Source: Limnoperna fortunei (Eukaryota > Mollusca > Bivalvia > Mytilida > Modiolidae). Taken from it: 64,000 nucleotides of DNA. The DNA is taken from the NCBI GenBank assembly GCA_944474755.1, contig OX104115.1, forward strand, positions 69,788,993-69,852,992. Direction: 5' to 3'. A program made the position numbers and the translations under genes. A model generated the notes under the pieces. That model was not told the origin of the DNA. It worked only from the letters and a program-made list of their open reading frames with translations, and did no database searches. Below, piece after piece: positions 1-14,500 of this stretch. Every line of letters begins with the position of its first letter. The first letter of the stretch is position 1.

Positions 1-240
1 AAGCCAAAGAAGCGGTTCTAGCAGCATTCTCCGACTTCTTCAGATAAAAGACGTAATGCATAAGAAACCAGAACAAATGCTGAAACGTTTATTTTAACAA
101 AAAAAAAATTATTAGAAGTTCCGTACATTCCTTCATACCTTTCATAATTGAATATGTCAGAAGTACTGATCTCAATAGCAAACATGACATTAGGCTTTTA
201 TTATTATTGTTATTATTGTGACTGTTAACTAAGTACTCAC

Positions 241-368
241 TTTTAGAATGCAGATGCCTTGTTCACTGCAATTTTGGCAAACTGAGTCATAAATTGTAAT
301 TATTCCTTCGTTGCTGTAAATTTTACCATTAGTTGTTACACTTATTCTGAATTGTCCAGCAACATCAC
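241..368 (-). CDS. VWDE: VWDE-like exon 18
   Basis: A 128-nt exon, acceptor TTTCTTGTAAAAG|GT and donor AAA|GTGAGT. It encodes AGQFRISVTTNGKIYSNEG and TIYDSVCQNCSEQGICILK; the YD-x-x-C-x-x-C word is characteristic of VWDE proteins. Upstream AGs do not keep phase. The next exon should lie near or beyond base 1. Confidence 0.82.
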
Positions 369-3300
369 CTTTTACAAGAAATTTTGCATTCAAAATCATA
401 TTTTTAGGAGTAAGCCTTTAATGTAGTATACATTTTAAATATAAACAGTTCAAAATGCAAAATATCACACAAAGTGCACAATTAATTCGTTACATCAAAA
501 TTTAATTATTCGGATTTAGTCATTTCAAAATAAACATTTTTGCCTACACATTGATACTCTTAATGAATAACAGAAAGAATTTAAACAAAATAACAGATGT
601 GCATAGAAGCGTCAGTAAAATACTCTGGTTGACTACTATGCTATTCAAACAAGTATTTGTTGTACCTAGGTAATGTTATCATTTCAGACGTTCTATGGTC
701 GCCACCGTGACTTAACTGATCATAGGAAATCCATCTCTCAAATACGATCGGACATTTCCGCGTGTCAAACATAGACTGTTTATTTCCGTATTTGCCGTTA
801 TTTCCTAGATATGAAAATGACTAACTCGACGGGTGACTTTCTCTGCTTACTCGTCCGGAGCACCTGAGTGCACCCGTGGTTTTTGTTAGGTTTTGAGTAC
901 TCATTAACTGATTTTGTGTTTTTGGTTTTTGTTTTCTGTTGTATTTATTTGCATAAAGTTGGATTTGTTATTGTCCATTGACTTTCGATTTCGTTGTTCG
1001 GTCGGTTTCCTTGCTATCGTTCATAATTATTTGTAGGATATTTTTGAAAAATTTCTTGGGTACTGTCAAATCCCTAATTTCACTAGATATAATTGAGATG
1101 GTATCTATCTTTGTGGACCTGCTGAGCTTATGGTCAAAGTTGAAGGTCAAAGATCACCAAAAATGATATGGGACACATTGCCTTGATATTATCTACCCAT
1201 ATACCAAATATCAAATCTATCTCAATAAAAACGTTATAGCCCGGACACGATCAGATCCGGACAGACGGACGGCAAAACACTATACGGCGTCTGCTACTAA
1301 GTGGCGGGAAACTTATTACTAAATAAGACAACATATTCCGGTTTTTCTTTAATTAACAAATATACAACCACGAAATAACGTATACTTAACTTAGGAAAAG
1401 TTTTTCATACAACACACGAAAACTGTTTCCCTACGAATTTCAATCAACTATAGTAGAACGAGCCACTCACCTCTTTATCTTATAAAATGTAAAACATAGT
1501 ATGAGTAGAGATTCATCCTAACAATGACTAGTTTCTTTAATTATCCAAAAATGTTTTCTTAAAACTAACCATCTAAAACTTTAGATGATGGTAATGGACA
1601 TTCTATCTCATTAAATGTTCTGAACAATGCATCCACAGTTACAGTTTCTCCACTTTTCAAGACCGCCCCTTCTCTAATCTAGAAAAACAAGTTATGGAAA
1701 TTTTAAACGTCAATGTCTAATATCGTTGAAGTCTCTGAAATAGATGTTTATATTGTTTATAAACAAGTTATGGAAATTTTTAAACGTCAATGTCTAATAT
1801 CGTTGAAGTCTCTGAAATAGATGTTTATATTGTTTATAAACAAGTTATGGAAATTTTTAAACGTCAATGTCTAATATCGTTGAAGTCTCTGAAATAGATG
1901 TTTATATTATTTGTACCATTTTTATTTATTCCTAGAAATTTTTTTATGTAAACTGACAGTACCGTCAGCTTGTCTCAAAACAGTACTGGGAAAATGATAG
2001 TTTAATTTATAATGCTCTTCTTTTGGTATTCAATCAACGATAAGATTTCTAATTTCAATGTTTTCTTGTTTTAGTGTGAATAAACGATTAGAACTCAAAT
2101 GCTAGAGCCCACAGAGCTTCCCAGAAACGTATTCCTGTCCTGAATAAATCAGAATACTATTCTTTTGACAAATCAAAACATTAAAGTATAAGCATATCTC
2201 TTTGTCTTGGGTTATACAACACCGAATGTAAATGAGGAGATATCGAGGCGCAATTAACTTAACAAAATGAAATTACGGAAAGAAAAACACTCTCTGGCAA
2301 AACATTCAGAAACAAAAAAAGAAAGCAACAAGTACTGAAACCCCATAAAAACTAATATTCTTACATATAAAATATTAATTGCCTTTTGCTGGATATTTCT
2401 ATAACAGTAAAATAGCACAATTTTGTAGAATAAGTATATAAAAGTTGATACATGTACTAATTATATTCTAGCTCTGACCAGTACCAGCGTAGACTTTGAT
2501 GGCTAACCTTATTGATATCTGGTTTTGACTATAAGTTCCATGCTTAATACGTAGGCGTTAAATACGCACCAAAAACTTTCATTTTCTTACATCTTACCGA
2601 ATAATACTCCAAACGACAACGTAGTTGAGAACTATAGAACAGATTATCTGCAATAACAAATACAGACGTGCATTGGTCCTGTTGCATATCACACAAGCCA
2701 TCAATGTCCTCATTTCTGTAAAACAAATATTTATATGTATCTGGTTAAACGCATGCTCGTAACTGTAAAGTATTTTTAAGTAAATTAAAATACCGGGTTA
2801 ACACTTTATTAAAATTTCTTCATGCCCAATATATGTGGTTTCAATCCCAAATATGAATATTGAAGAAATAGATTATTTCGAGCGGACTCTATGCAAATAA
2901 GAACATGGTCAAATATTAAATTTGTCAATATTATATACCGAGCGATAGCGAGGTATAAAATGAAGACAAATATAAGGTTGGACCATGTTCTTATTCGCAT
3001 AAAGTCCAATTGCAATCATCTATTCTGATTCTAATATGTCTAACAAGTGTTTAAAAATTTCGAAGTGGCTCTAAGAGGACGCTTTCAATTGCGATATATA
3101 TATTTGTAACTAATCAGATATCTCTTCGAACAATATGTTAAAAAGCAAATGTTATTGACATAAACATATATTTATTGAATATATGTACCTTTTAAGAAAA
3201 AATATTGAGAACTCTTCACAAAACATTTTTCCTGTTTGAAATTTTTCAGTTTGAGCGTATAATACGTCGGAATTCTAATTGTGACGTCACACCTTGCTCT

Positions 3301-6300
3301 ATGCTTATCAGAACCCGTATGTGTTCTCAAAAGCGTATGAAGGACGCCATGTAAGAATAGAAATGATCAGATGATGATGATGATGATGATGATGATAACG
3401 TATGATAGATTAAATGGTTGCTTAGTGACTTGTGTCAAATAAATCGCCTATATTCATGAAGAATACAACTTTAAAGACAAGTCAATATATTGAGGAAACG
3501 GTAAATGCCAATAAGGCTTACATTTTGACTACCACTGAATGGTAAAGAAAGTTGGGTTGGGACAGAATATTTAGCCTTTTGTAGCCGGTATATTCGCTTT
3601 GCAAGCCTGATGAAATGCATGCGACTTCTGTTTACTTTACACTGCTCTTTATTGAGGTTACATGTTTGCTTATTGTAATTGTTTCCTGGATATGCTATTT
3701 TATGACAGATTGCTGACGACTACCACAGGAATGTATAATATTTCTTGTTTAAATGCACTGTAAGTCTAATAACAGGACACGAAATAAGTTTCCGGTAATT
3801 TTTTGCAATATTGGATAAATCTACAGTTTTTAGCAGCAACAACAAAGTCGTAGTTGTTTATTACATTGCACTATAATACGCATTTGAATGAGACTTATTG
3901 TAAATGAAATTACCAACCCGTGAATTGAGATGATAACCGGGATTGCACCGGATTTTACAGAGCAATCAGGTCCCTGGTAACCGGCATCACATTGGCAAAC
4001 TCCTTGGTGACACGTGCCTTGATAACTACATTCGTTTGGACACAAATCGGCAGAAACGTAGTTAGGTAATATCATTTGACCGTCCTGTCCACGAATGTAA
4101 TTTCTGACATCAACAGCTATTTCATATTGACAAGCACTGGTATAAATAAGGCTATAGCCCCGTACAAAATTTAAGTCATCTGAAATCTGAATATATTATG
4201 ATGTGTTATTAATATAGAAATGTCTCACTTTAATACGCTGAGTTTACATTGATTAGAGTAACCTTAAATCATATTTCCATATTAAGTATCATTTTGAAAT
4301 TATTTATTATATTTTGCCTCTATTAACCAAATAATGCCATTTAGAATTAAATATCATTTTTATGAACTTGGTATGTTGTTGATGCATAAAGTAATATTGA
4401 CTTATTTCTACAATTTTGGGATGTCAATAGTGCATATGTAAAATAATGTTTTTCCATCTTTGTTCTTACCAACTGGTGGTCAACTCATTTTGCGGAGTAC
4501 ATTTCAATAAAATAAAAATTTTTGAGGCCAAATTTTTAACAGGTGATAACAGACAATATCTGGAACGGACGTCGAAATAAGCTAAGACCAATACAATATT
4601 TTTTGTATTTAAATTCATTGATTGTTGTGTTTGTTTGAATGGTATTTAATGCCACTTTCAGCAATTTTAAGTTTTATCACGGCGTCCAGTTTTTATTGGG
4701 GAGAAAGAAGAAGTAACCGGAGAAATCTCCAAACCTTCGATAGTAAAGGCAGTCCTTCATTGTTTTATTGACTGGACCAAACATAAACTGACATACAAAC
4801 CCAGATAAAGTGAATGTACAAATAATATTTAATAGGAGATTTTAGATAGATACTGGTTTATCTAACAGTCTATAATTCCAAAGTATTGTTGCATCGTCAG
4901 TTAACATTTGTGCTATTCTGGAATACGCAACCAAATGTGACACGTGTGAAAAAATGTAAACGTAGGTATATCCTTGCCTACTAAAACAGCAATAACAATT
5001 GTATATACTAAAAGACGTTCGTTATACTGTCGCATAGTCAATCATTTATGCCAATTATTGATAACATACAACGAAAACCAAAATAAATCAACTTAATAAC
5101 TGGAGTTTAAACTACTTTTTCTTATTATTTGGCTTCGACGTTATTTCCTTTATTGAAACAACTAACACTCGTATTCGTATTCGTTAATAAAGGTGCTACC
5201 GGCTAGTTTGCTGACGATTGCTTTATATGATTTTAAATCCTTACTTTTTGATACCATATTTTACACGAGTGACTAACTACATATCAGACAGGTAAATCTG
5301 AAATATTCATTTTTCTCTTGTGAATATTGTTACAAACAACTGAAATTGTTTCTGCAGTATTTATGAAGTGTAGCTTTTATTCTTTAGCTCCCTTTTCCGT
5401 TAGGAATAATACATCTAGACAGCAATATTTGTCTAATACTTACTTTGAAATCTTCAACACACGATTGTACAAAGCCAGAATATGCATCAAAGGTGTTGCC
5501 GCAATGGTGAAACAACGAGGATTTTTCCATCAACTTGTTGCAAACATCAAATGCTTGTGACTGCGTGATGCCAGATGGTGTAGGCCATGTTGCTGATCGT
5601 TTGCGGTTGACATTTGTATTACCTTTGGTATGACATATTGATAGATTTCAAAAGCTAACCTTTTGTTTGAAGAATACCATAAAAATACAAATGCAAACAA
5701 GCTACATTTTACTTTATATTTAATTTTCTTTCCAACTCATTGCAATCGGTAAACCCCTTTTCTATGCGAATTGTGATTACTGCCTTGATGCATTAATCTC
5801 ATCATATATCTTTTTCTTAATAAACGTTATCATTTGCGCTAAAAAAAGTTTATTTAATAATTGAGTCTACACAGAGAAAGAAAAAGTTGAATCGTAGATA
5901 TTGGTGATTTATATAGAAGAAATATAAATATTAGAACAGAAATAAGATAATTAAGAACATAAACCATGCGATTTAACACAAAAGGAATAATAAATGCAAG
6001 AAAATGAGACCCAAAAGGGTCATTATTTATATCAAAAATATCCTAGTATACACCATTGCACACGTACAGCTATTTTGTCAAAAAAGCATTGTGATTTTTT
6101 TTTTGTAGTATTGCAGGTCAAAACTGACAACAAATACTTCCGTTTTGACGTCATTTGTTGTAAATTGAGGTCAACATAATATGAAATATTGCGAAAAAAA
6201 CTAATTCAAACAAACATTATGTGCATTACCATGATGTCTTTCATAAATTATGTTTTAAAATATTGCCAGTTTTCTTCGAAATTACCGGGGGTGCTCACTT

Positions 6301-8525
6301 AATTTAAACAATTATTTAACTAATAAGGGTTTCAATATACAAAGTTTTACCTGGAGACATTATTTGTTCCACTTGGCGTTTTCCATTGTTGATCTTTTTT
6401 GGTGATATCGGCACTCCTGTGCCTCCATTAAATACCTTTTTACAAAATGATAAGAATGACGAAAAAGCGATGTAATAGTTTTCAAACAATTAAATCTGGT
6501 TTGATGCTTTGCATACTTATTGAAAAATTGGTGTGTGTTTTATAAATTAATACTACTTAGAAAAACGTTTTGTAAAAATTAATAACTGCACAATCCATTT
6601 TTTAAACTTCTGTGACAGTTCACGAACTTTCTAATATATTTTTAGTTTATTAATAGAATACTAATTTTATAGATACCAAGTGCATGACTATAAAAAGACA
6701 CTAACGTGAAATACAATTTGAATATCAGGTTGATTTGAACAATCCATCTGTGATCTGATGCTAAATATGAAAGACAACATTAGAAAGCACAAACGAAGAG
6801 ATGAATATCTTACATTTTTCAATGGGTTTTTAGCAGCACCAGAGCATATCGCCGTGCTTCCACTACATTGGCAATATTCATTTCCTTGTAAATCATATGT
6901 ATGATTATATGGAGGATGTTTCTTAAATAAGGATTCCTCGGGTCTTATTCTACAACAGATAAATAGGACCAATCAATACAACCAATAAATAGGGCCTTGC
7001 GCTTTATCTCATGAAGATGATTTTGTATAGCGGATAGACATAATTAAAAAAAACAAACGCACGCTTTGTCTAAAAATGAATTTTATTCTTTTTCTTTAAA
7101 ACTGATATTCTACGATAATGATATATTACAATACATTCAGGTAAACCTGATTGCTTTAGTACAACCAATAGACATACATGTATTCTATTTTATTAATATA
7201 TAGTGCGACATGAATATGGTGTTTTTTTTTCTCTTGATGATCTAATAAACCGTGTATTTTGCATCTTGATAAGGATTTAAACAAATTTATGCAAATAAAC
7301 TTGGTAAATGTATATTTAATACGATGGATACGGTCCCAACATAAACCTTTTGATTCGGAAAAGTTATACATTACACATCTTTTCTCCAATAGTTTTATGT
7401 TTTAACATCTATAAATTGACTTCTCCTTCTATATGACACAAAAATCTCCTTCCAAAACATCTGATTTCGCTCTTTATTATTATTTGCGTTTATAATTTTG
7501 ATACATGTATATGCTTTGTTTATTTATAGTTTTTCTTTTACTGCGCAAATAGAATTCTTTTTAAATCCATAGTTAAACTTTTTGAGTGTTTTATTGCGAT
7601 TTTTATAACACTTGCTTCATAAATGTAGGATATGAGGTGTTTTGATATTTCATGATTGTAATTATTGAAACCATCGAAGATAAAGGATTACAGAATAACT
7701 TAAATATACAACTGATCTCATGTATTGACAAATTATGTTTGTTAATTTTATATTTAACATAGAATAATTCATAAATTTCCTTATCGGAGAACGACTACAC
7801 TTATTTTGCTACGATTATATTATTTCCTTACATTACATTACATAATACTTTTGCCCATTGAAATGAAAGGAACATGCAGAAATAAAAGTTAGAAGCGTAA
7901 ACATTTTTTTGGCAGGATTACATTTTTTAATCCGTTGTACATTCTTAAAATTTTCTTTGGCTAATTCGTATTTTTCTTTTCGTTTTTTTAAAAATTAATA
8001 TCTTGACAATACGTTACCAGCTTTTAAGATGAAGTGGAATACAAATGTTTAAGAAAATACTTTAAATTGTAGTGTTGAAATGTAAGTCAAGTATATTTTA
8101 CCTAAAAAAACCAAGCCTGTGTGTGTGTGTTTATAAAACTGAAAAGTAAGTACTTACAGCCACGTACGTGCGAACGCATAGTTACTAGCGCCATCATCAG
8201 GCACAACATGTCCATTTGGTTCGACTATTTCATTTTCAAAAGTTCCACAAAAACCTTTAGTACATCCTTTGTGGTCGGATGGTACTTCTAATTGAATATT
8301 GGTAAAGATCTCTCGCGATGCTTTTACTTCAATTGTTAGACGAGCACCAGAATGAAAATTTATCTGTAAAATATTAATAAAAAATTTCAGATAAAACAAT
8401 TTCATAATTCATACTTATATGAATAATGTGACATTATTGTCGTCTGAAGAACTGCAGGAAGCAGTGAAAGTACTAGCGATATGATACTATATACAGATTT
8501 TGTCATGCGATTTTATTTTGTATTC

Positions 8526-8557
<32 letters not shown>

Positions 8558-11500
8558 AAGTGTCTAATGAATTAACCAAACAATGTCGTTGTATTTCCAC
8601 TCTGAAAATCATCTGTACACACAGATTTGATTTTTGAGCCGTCCCACCTCGGGAATCGAACTCGTGTCAGTTTATAACATCTATGGCTACTGCGCCTAGC
8701 ATGTAAAGACAGAGGTGTAACCTCTAGACCAGATCCGTCCGCTAAAAAACGGATTTTCACTGGCCTAGTGTTACTTTTGGTTGAACATGTCATTTACATA
8801 CACAATGTTTTTGTGCGACCTGAGCTTTAATTACAACGATTTTCATACAATCAGAAAGGATCTGTAAGCAATTATACAGATGCGTGCATATAGTTGTTTT
8901 GAATTTCTAGTTATAATTGTCTATTTATATTATAATAAAACGAAACTCGACATCCACGGATCCCCTTAGCTTCCAAAAATTAATGCTGTCATTTCATTCA
9001 TTTAAATTGTATATTTCTACATAAAATTATGACATATAATTGCCTTGATCTTGAAGAGATGTTGGGCATATATAAATAGACAATTATATATTGCTTCCCT
9101 CAGACATTTATTACCCGTCATAATTGTATATTTCATTTCACAATTCTCATTACAATCGCAGACTATGGTAACCTAATTCCATTCTCACCGCTGACAACTC
9201 TTTGCAATACAATTTCGCTGTTAAAATCCCTTCGGTCGGAACGTTTGATATTATACATTTATTGACTTTGATATAGGTTAATACCTGGTTTTATCAACCC
9301 TGAAACAATTATATCCATCGAGCCAAGGGCGAGTGTGGATATTATTTTTGAGGGTTAATAAAACCAGGTATTAACCTATATCAAAGTCGATTAATGATTT
9401 ATTATATGACTGTTTTTACTTTTACACTGGAAGTCTCTAATTAAAAAAGAGAATAACAATAAAAAAAATTTTCAACAATTACAACAGTAAATTATTACAT
9501 TTTAAATTTAAAGAAATTGACATTTTCCAATAAAAATTTATAGTAATATTAGAGCAATTATGAAAAATTGGCAAAAAAGTTCCTGTCATTGACAGTTGCA
9601 TAATTTGTCTGCTGCTCGTCAGCCATTTTTAAACAATGTCAACAAATGTAATGTTTTAAAAGAAGGATTTTGATTGGCTGATGTTTTTAATTCAACCAAT
9701 CAAATTAATGCTTGTTTCCTATTATTGAAATCTATTTTTAACTACTGAAAAGTGATAAATATTCTATTTTTAGCTACTCAAAAGTCAAAACTTTTATATC
9801 AGTCTATTTTTATCTACTTTGAGGTTAACACACCATCTGCATAATACTTTTCATGATACCATGGGCCAATCAAAATCAACATAAATGGTAGTCATATAAT
9901 AAATTAATTTATGGTAAGATACTTTATTTTTATCATGAAACATTATAAATAACAAAAAATGATTTAAGTGATACTGAAGGAAAGTACAAAACGAATACCT
10001 GGTAGACACACTTATTTACGACTTATATTATCAAAGGTGCCAAAGCGAATTAAAACAAATTAATCTAAAAGAGATAAATTCTTCCCACGCACACATTTTG
10101 TAACTTTCTACTTTCTAATAACTCACATAATATTTAGAACCACTGGTGTCAGTGTGCAAGGTAGTGGCAGAAGTTATATTATGTAATACTGACACATAAA
10201 AAGCATTCTTCCTTCTATTGCAACCATTAACTTCAATGATATCATTTCCATCTCTAGCTACAACTCCACAGACGCATGACCAGCCTGTCATGCAACTTTG
10301 TGTTTCCAAATGAACCTGAAAATATGTTGCATGTCATGTTAAACTGCTATATATATTAATAAATGGAAAGTGTCGATATAAAAACCTCGTAATTAGTCAC
10401 GACAGAACTTACTTCGTTATCAATGACTTTAAATCTAATACTAAATATATGAAGACTAAATCTGTCAAATGCTAGATTTTATGATTCACAACATATTCGT
10501 CATGTTTGTGGGACATGTTTTTACCAGACTGTTGGTATTCCAATGCGTACTCATTGTGCTCCTCTCCTCGCCGACCTGTTTTTGTACACTGATGAGGCTG
10601 AGTTCCTAGAGGGACTATTGATAAAGAAAAAAGACACCGGCCCAGACCTTTAATTTAACATTCCACTATATTGGTGATGTTTTGTCCATCATTTGTGTGA
10701 TTATTTACATTCAATTTATCCCAGTGAGTTTGAAATTAAAACACCACCAATACACTAAGGTCAGCCTCTTTCTTAGAGCTACTTCTAGAAATAGACTACA
10801 AACTAGACTCTGTGACAAACGAGATGACTTTAACTTTCCAATTGTCAACTTCCCGTTCAACGACAGCAACATTTCAGCATCTCCAGCGTATAGTATGTTC
10901 ATTTCACAACTTATACGTTATTCTAGATCCTGCCATCGGTATTCCGATTTTCTAGACCGATCACTGCTGTTGACTGCTAAAATACTCAAACAGGGTTTGT
11001 TGTACCTAGGTTAATGCTATCTCTCCAGAAGTTTTATGGTCGTCACCATGACTTAATTGATCGTTATGGGAAATCAGTGTCTCAAATACGATCTGACATT
11101 TTCGCTGTGTCATAGGTAATGTTTCCTATTCCTGGATTTGACTTTTCTCTAGGCATGACATGAGTAACTCGACGGGTGTCTAGTTTGAGGCAGGCCCTGA
11201 TTGCTTCTTCGGAGCACCTGAGAGCATTCATGGATTTATTGGGTTCGGTTACTCTCTTTCTGTGTTTTATGTTTTTGGTTTTTGTGTTGTGTTTGTCTAT
11301 ATACGGATTTGTAACTGTTTCATTGGCTTTTGGCTCTTGTTTTTCGGTAGGTTTTCTTTCCTATTTAAAAAAATTTTTTTTTAAGACATAAGGGTAAAAG
11401 TCTGGTTTTTTATTAAAATGGCATGACTGAAATGATTATCTGCATCATAAGAACACAGCATTAAATCTCTTTTAGTAGCGAGTTTCTTAACTCAATGCCA

Positions 11501-14500
11501 AAACTGTAATGCTCCAATTTAATAGTCCAAATGTTATTCGCATCATTTGAGGCATTTATTTAAATATAATGCTGGGAATTAAATGTGTGAAATTGATTTT
11601 GACAACTTCCGTTGGACTGAGAAAAGTATGCAAAATAAATGTCATTTCTGACTAAACTGCTCTAATCAAATAGAAGTATTGATTCCTTAAAAAACATTTA
11701 TAATACCTCCATAGGTCTTTTTATGTTATTGCACCCAGCCTCTATTTTGTACATAACGAAGTCACCAGCTTCAATAAAATTTACCCTGTAATAGAAATTA
11801 TATAACTTCCAAGAAAGAAAACAAAACAGTAAACCATTTGTTAACCCCCAACAAAGAAAAAAGGCCTAGCCATGTTTTATTATTGGTAAAAATCTTACAC
11901 ATATACGAACACGGAGAGACGACAATAAGAGAAACCATGACCTTGCATCACTTACTTTACAGTAGGCAGTTGATTTAAAATAGTCATATGGTATCCCAAC
12001 CTTTCCAAACTTTAAACGGCACAACGTCACAAACTGAGATCTGAACAGATCATAAGTCAACAACAACAAACACAGCTTATATGGACATGAGGTACAATGT
12101 TAATGTACTTTGAATACACATTTCATTGATAGTTTCCAGTGCTCAAGTTTCCCTGTTTGTTGAACTTCAAATTGAGAATTTGGATTTTTATATATTTTCC
12201 TAACTGTTCGGTATGTATTACCTTCATTGTACATGTATATATTTTAACGTGTGCATTAATGCTCTTTTACTGTTACTGATTAATTGAAAGGGCTGACTGA
12301 AAGTTGCGTATTGGCTAGTGAGCACTATTTAAGCTATATTTGTGAAGAAAACAAAACAATAATTCTATTCCAGACATGTAGTTGACCAAAGGAAAAACAT
12401 TAAGTGCAGGTGCTCTTAAAGGCCCATCTACCAATATATTTTAGTTGTAGAACGAAGTACTTCTTTGTAAAATCCTAGTATCTAAAGATATGTAATAAGA
12501 TAATGCATATAATATGCATTTCTAAGGTATAACTGTTGACATCAGTTATACTCAGTTACTGAAACGTTATTTATGACAGTAAGTACGATTGATAGATAAG
12601 CCTCTGGATGTTACTGAAGGAAATAAACAGTCAGTGTTTACCTGTTAATAATTAACACTTACCACCGTTGGCCTGAAGGCAAAGTGCTTATATGTGGATC
12701 TTCAAACACACGACAGACTCCGCTCTTGCTATCTGTTGTTGTTACCTTAAACATTTGATTGTTTGAAAAGTTACTTAAAAAAATTAATTAAAACAAAAAA
12801 CAAACTACAGCGATAACTATAAAGACTCTTTGTCGGCTATAAAATAGCCACTGTGTCATGTGACAACATTATCATTATCCAAATCACTAGAAAGCTCTAT
12901 AAGATTTCTTACGGTATAAGTGGAATATCAATATCTAGTAGAGGCTACATGTATAAAAAGATTTTGTTATCACTAACCCAGACTGTGCACTTTCTAATTC
13001 TAGTAATAGCAGTCGTCGTGCTAAAGGATATGAATATCAGAAACGTATTAGTAGAAGACCTCTAAAGACCATGGACCATCCATACCGACAGTAGTTAAAA
13101 TTGTCCAAGCCGTTTCAGTTTTTCTATGAGAGTCTTAATAAGGTTACTTTGAGGAAAACGAATATGTTTTATCGCGTCCTCCTCAAGAGAATAGTAATAA
13201 TTTTAGGTTATTTTCAGAAAAACTGAAGCAGAAATTAAGGTACCCATCGTGTTTCAAAGTTCACTCTTTTAGATATAATTGATGTTGGGAACCTTCCAAA
13301 AAATAATTCATATCTGGTCCGTTTCATATTTGCAAAGTGATTTCATAGGTGACCAATTTTATCGATGCAGCTATACTATTAAATTTGCGGATTCAGTTTT
13401 TTCTAGCAGTTTTACAAGAGAGGTGAAATAAATATTATATTATAATAAATATTAATTGTGGGTAAAGCACTTGCTAAATTCATATAGTAATTGTCTCAAT
13501 TAACGTAGCTTAATAATTAAACCGGAACGTCTTTTTACGAGTCTGGTTACTGTTCCGTTACGCTTTTGATTATATTTTGTAATGCCGACTTGACAAAAAA
13601 TGTATTGTATGTCTACTTACTGTAGTAGTGGATAACAAACAATAGAATATATGCCACGCACCATTAGACCTTTTGTTTGATTTTTTTGTCGACCCGCGAT
13701 TTTTCTGCGTTTATGTATGTTATTTTTATAGCATTCTATAGACTTTCCACAAGAATATCATATTTTAAAAAACAAAATAGAACTATGATGCCATTTGCAG
13801 AAAACCTATAAAGAACCATAATGTAAGTTGCTTGTACCATATTTTTTCTAAGGTTTAATATGAAGGGTTAAAAAGCACATATTAAAGAAACAAAAAGATT
13901 CATTAGTGAGTCATAGTGTAAAACATGGATTGGTGTCAAATTGGATTATTTTTTAGTAGTTCTCTGATATTGATTTATGTTTTTGAATATTATTTGTTTG
14001 TTGATAGTTTATTAAAATAGTTAACCTTATCAATTCTAGGTAATGTTTTGGTCTTACAAAGTTAAAGGAAATATATCATTTATTCCCAACCACTAATTAC
14101 AAATTTAATCATCCTCCTTTTAATCTTGGCCAAATATCACACTTTATGAAAGTGGCATGACCATTCTGTTACACAAACTTGAATTTCCTTCAAAGATGCT
14201 TTGTGGTACATTTGATTGAAATTAGCACGCAAGTTTCTAAAATAATTCTGACGTCATATTTCAGCAATTTCTTACTTTTCACTTGAAGAGTACAAGATCT
14301 CAAATCATTGCCTTTACCAACGGATATATTTTATTAAATTAAGTAGAAATTGACCCAGAGGTACAAATTGATTTTTAAATTCAAGAATAATTTTGACTTG
14401 GTGATCTGGATAAGAAGATGAAAACGGGAATGTTTACGATATACGACAGCAACAACGACGACGATGATGACAGCCACGGGCAATTTTTTACCGCAAAAGC

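Noticed and set aside
1..60. Possible VWDE-like exon 19 on the minus strand (open frame with an acceptor-like CTGAAG)
   Set aside because: The frame is open to the window edge, but the reading lacks the expected cysteines after exon 18 and the acceptor is weak.
5327..5560. 77-codon plus-strand ORF
   Set aside because: It overlaps VWDE-like exon 14 on the other strand; it is a shadow.
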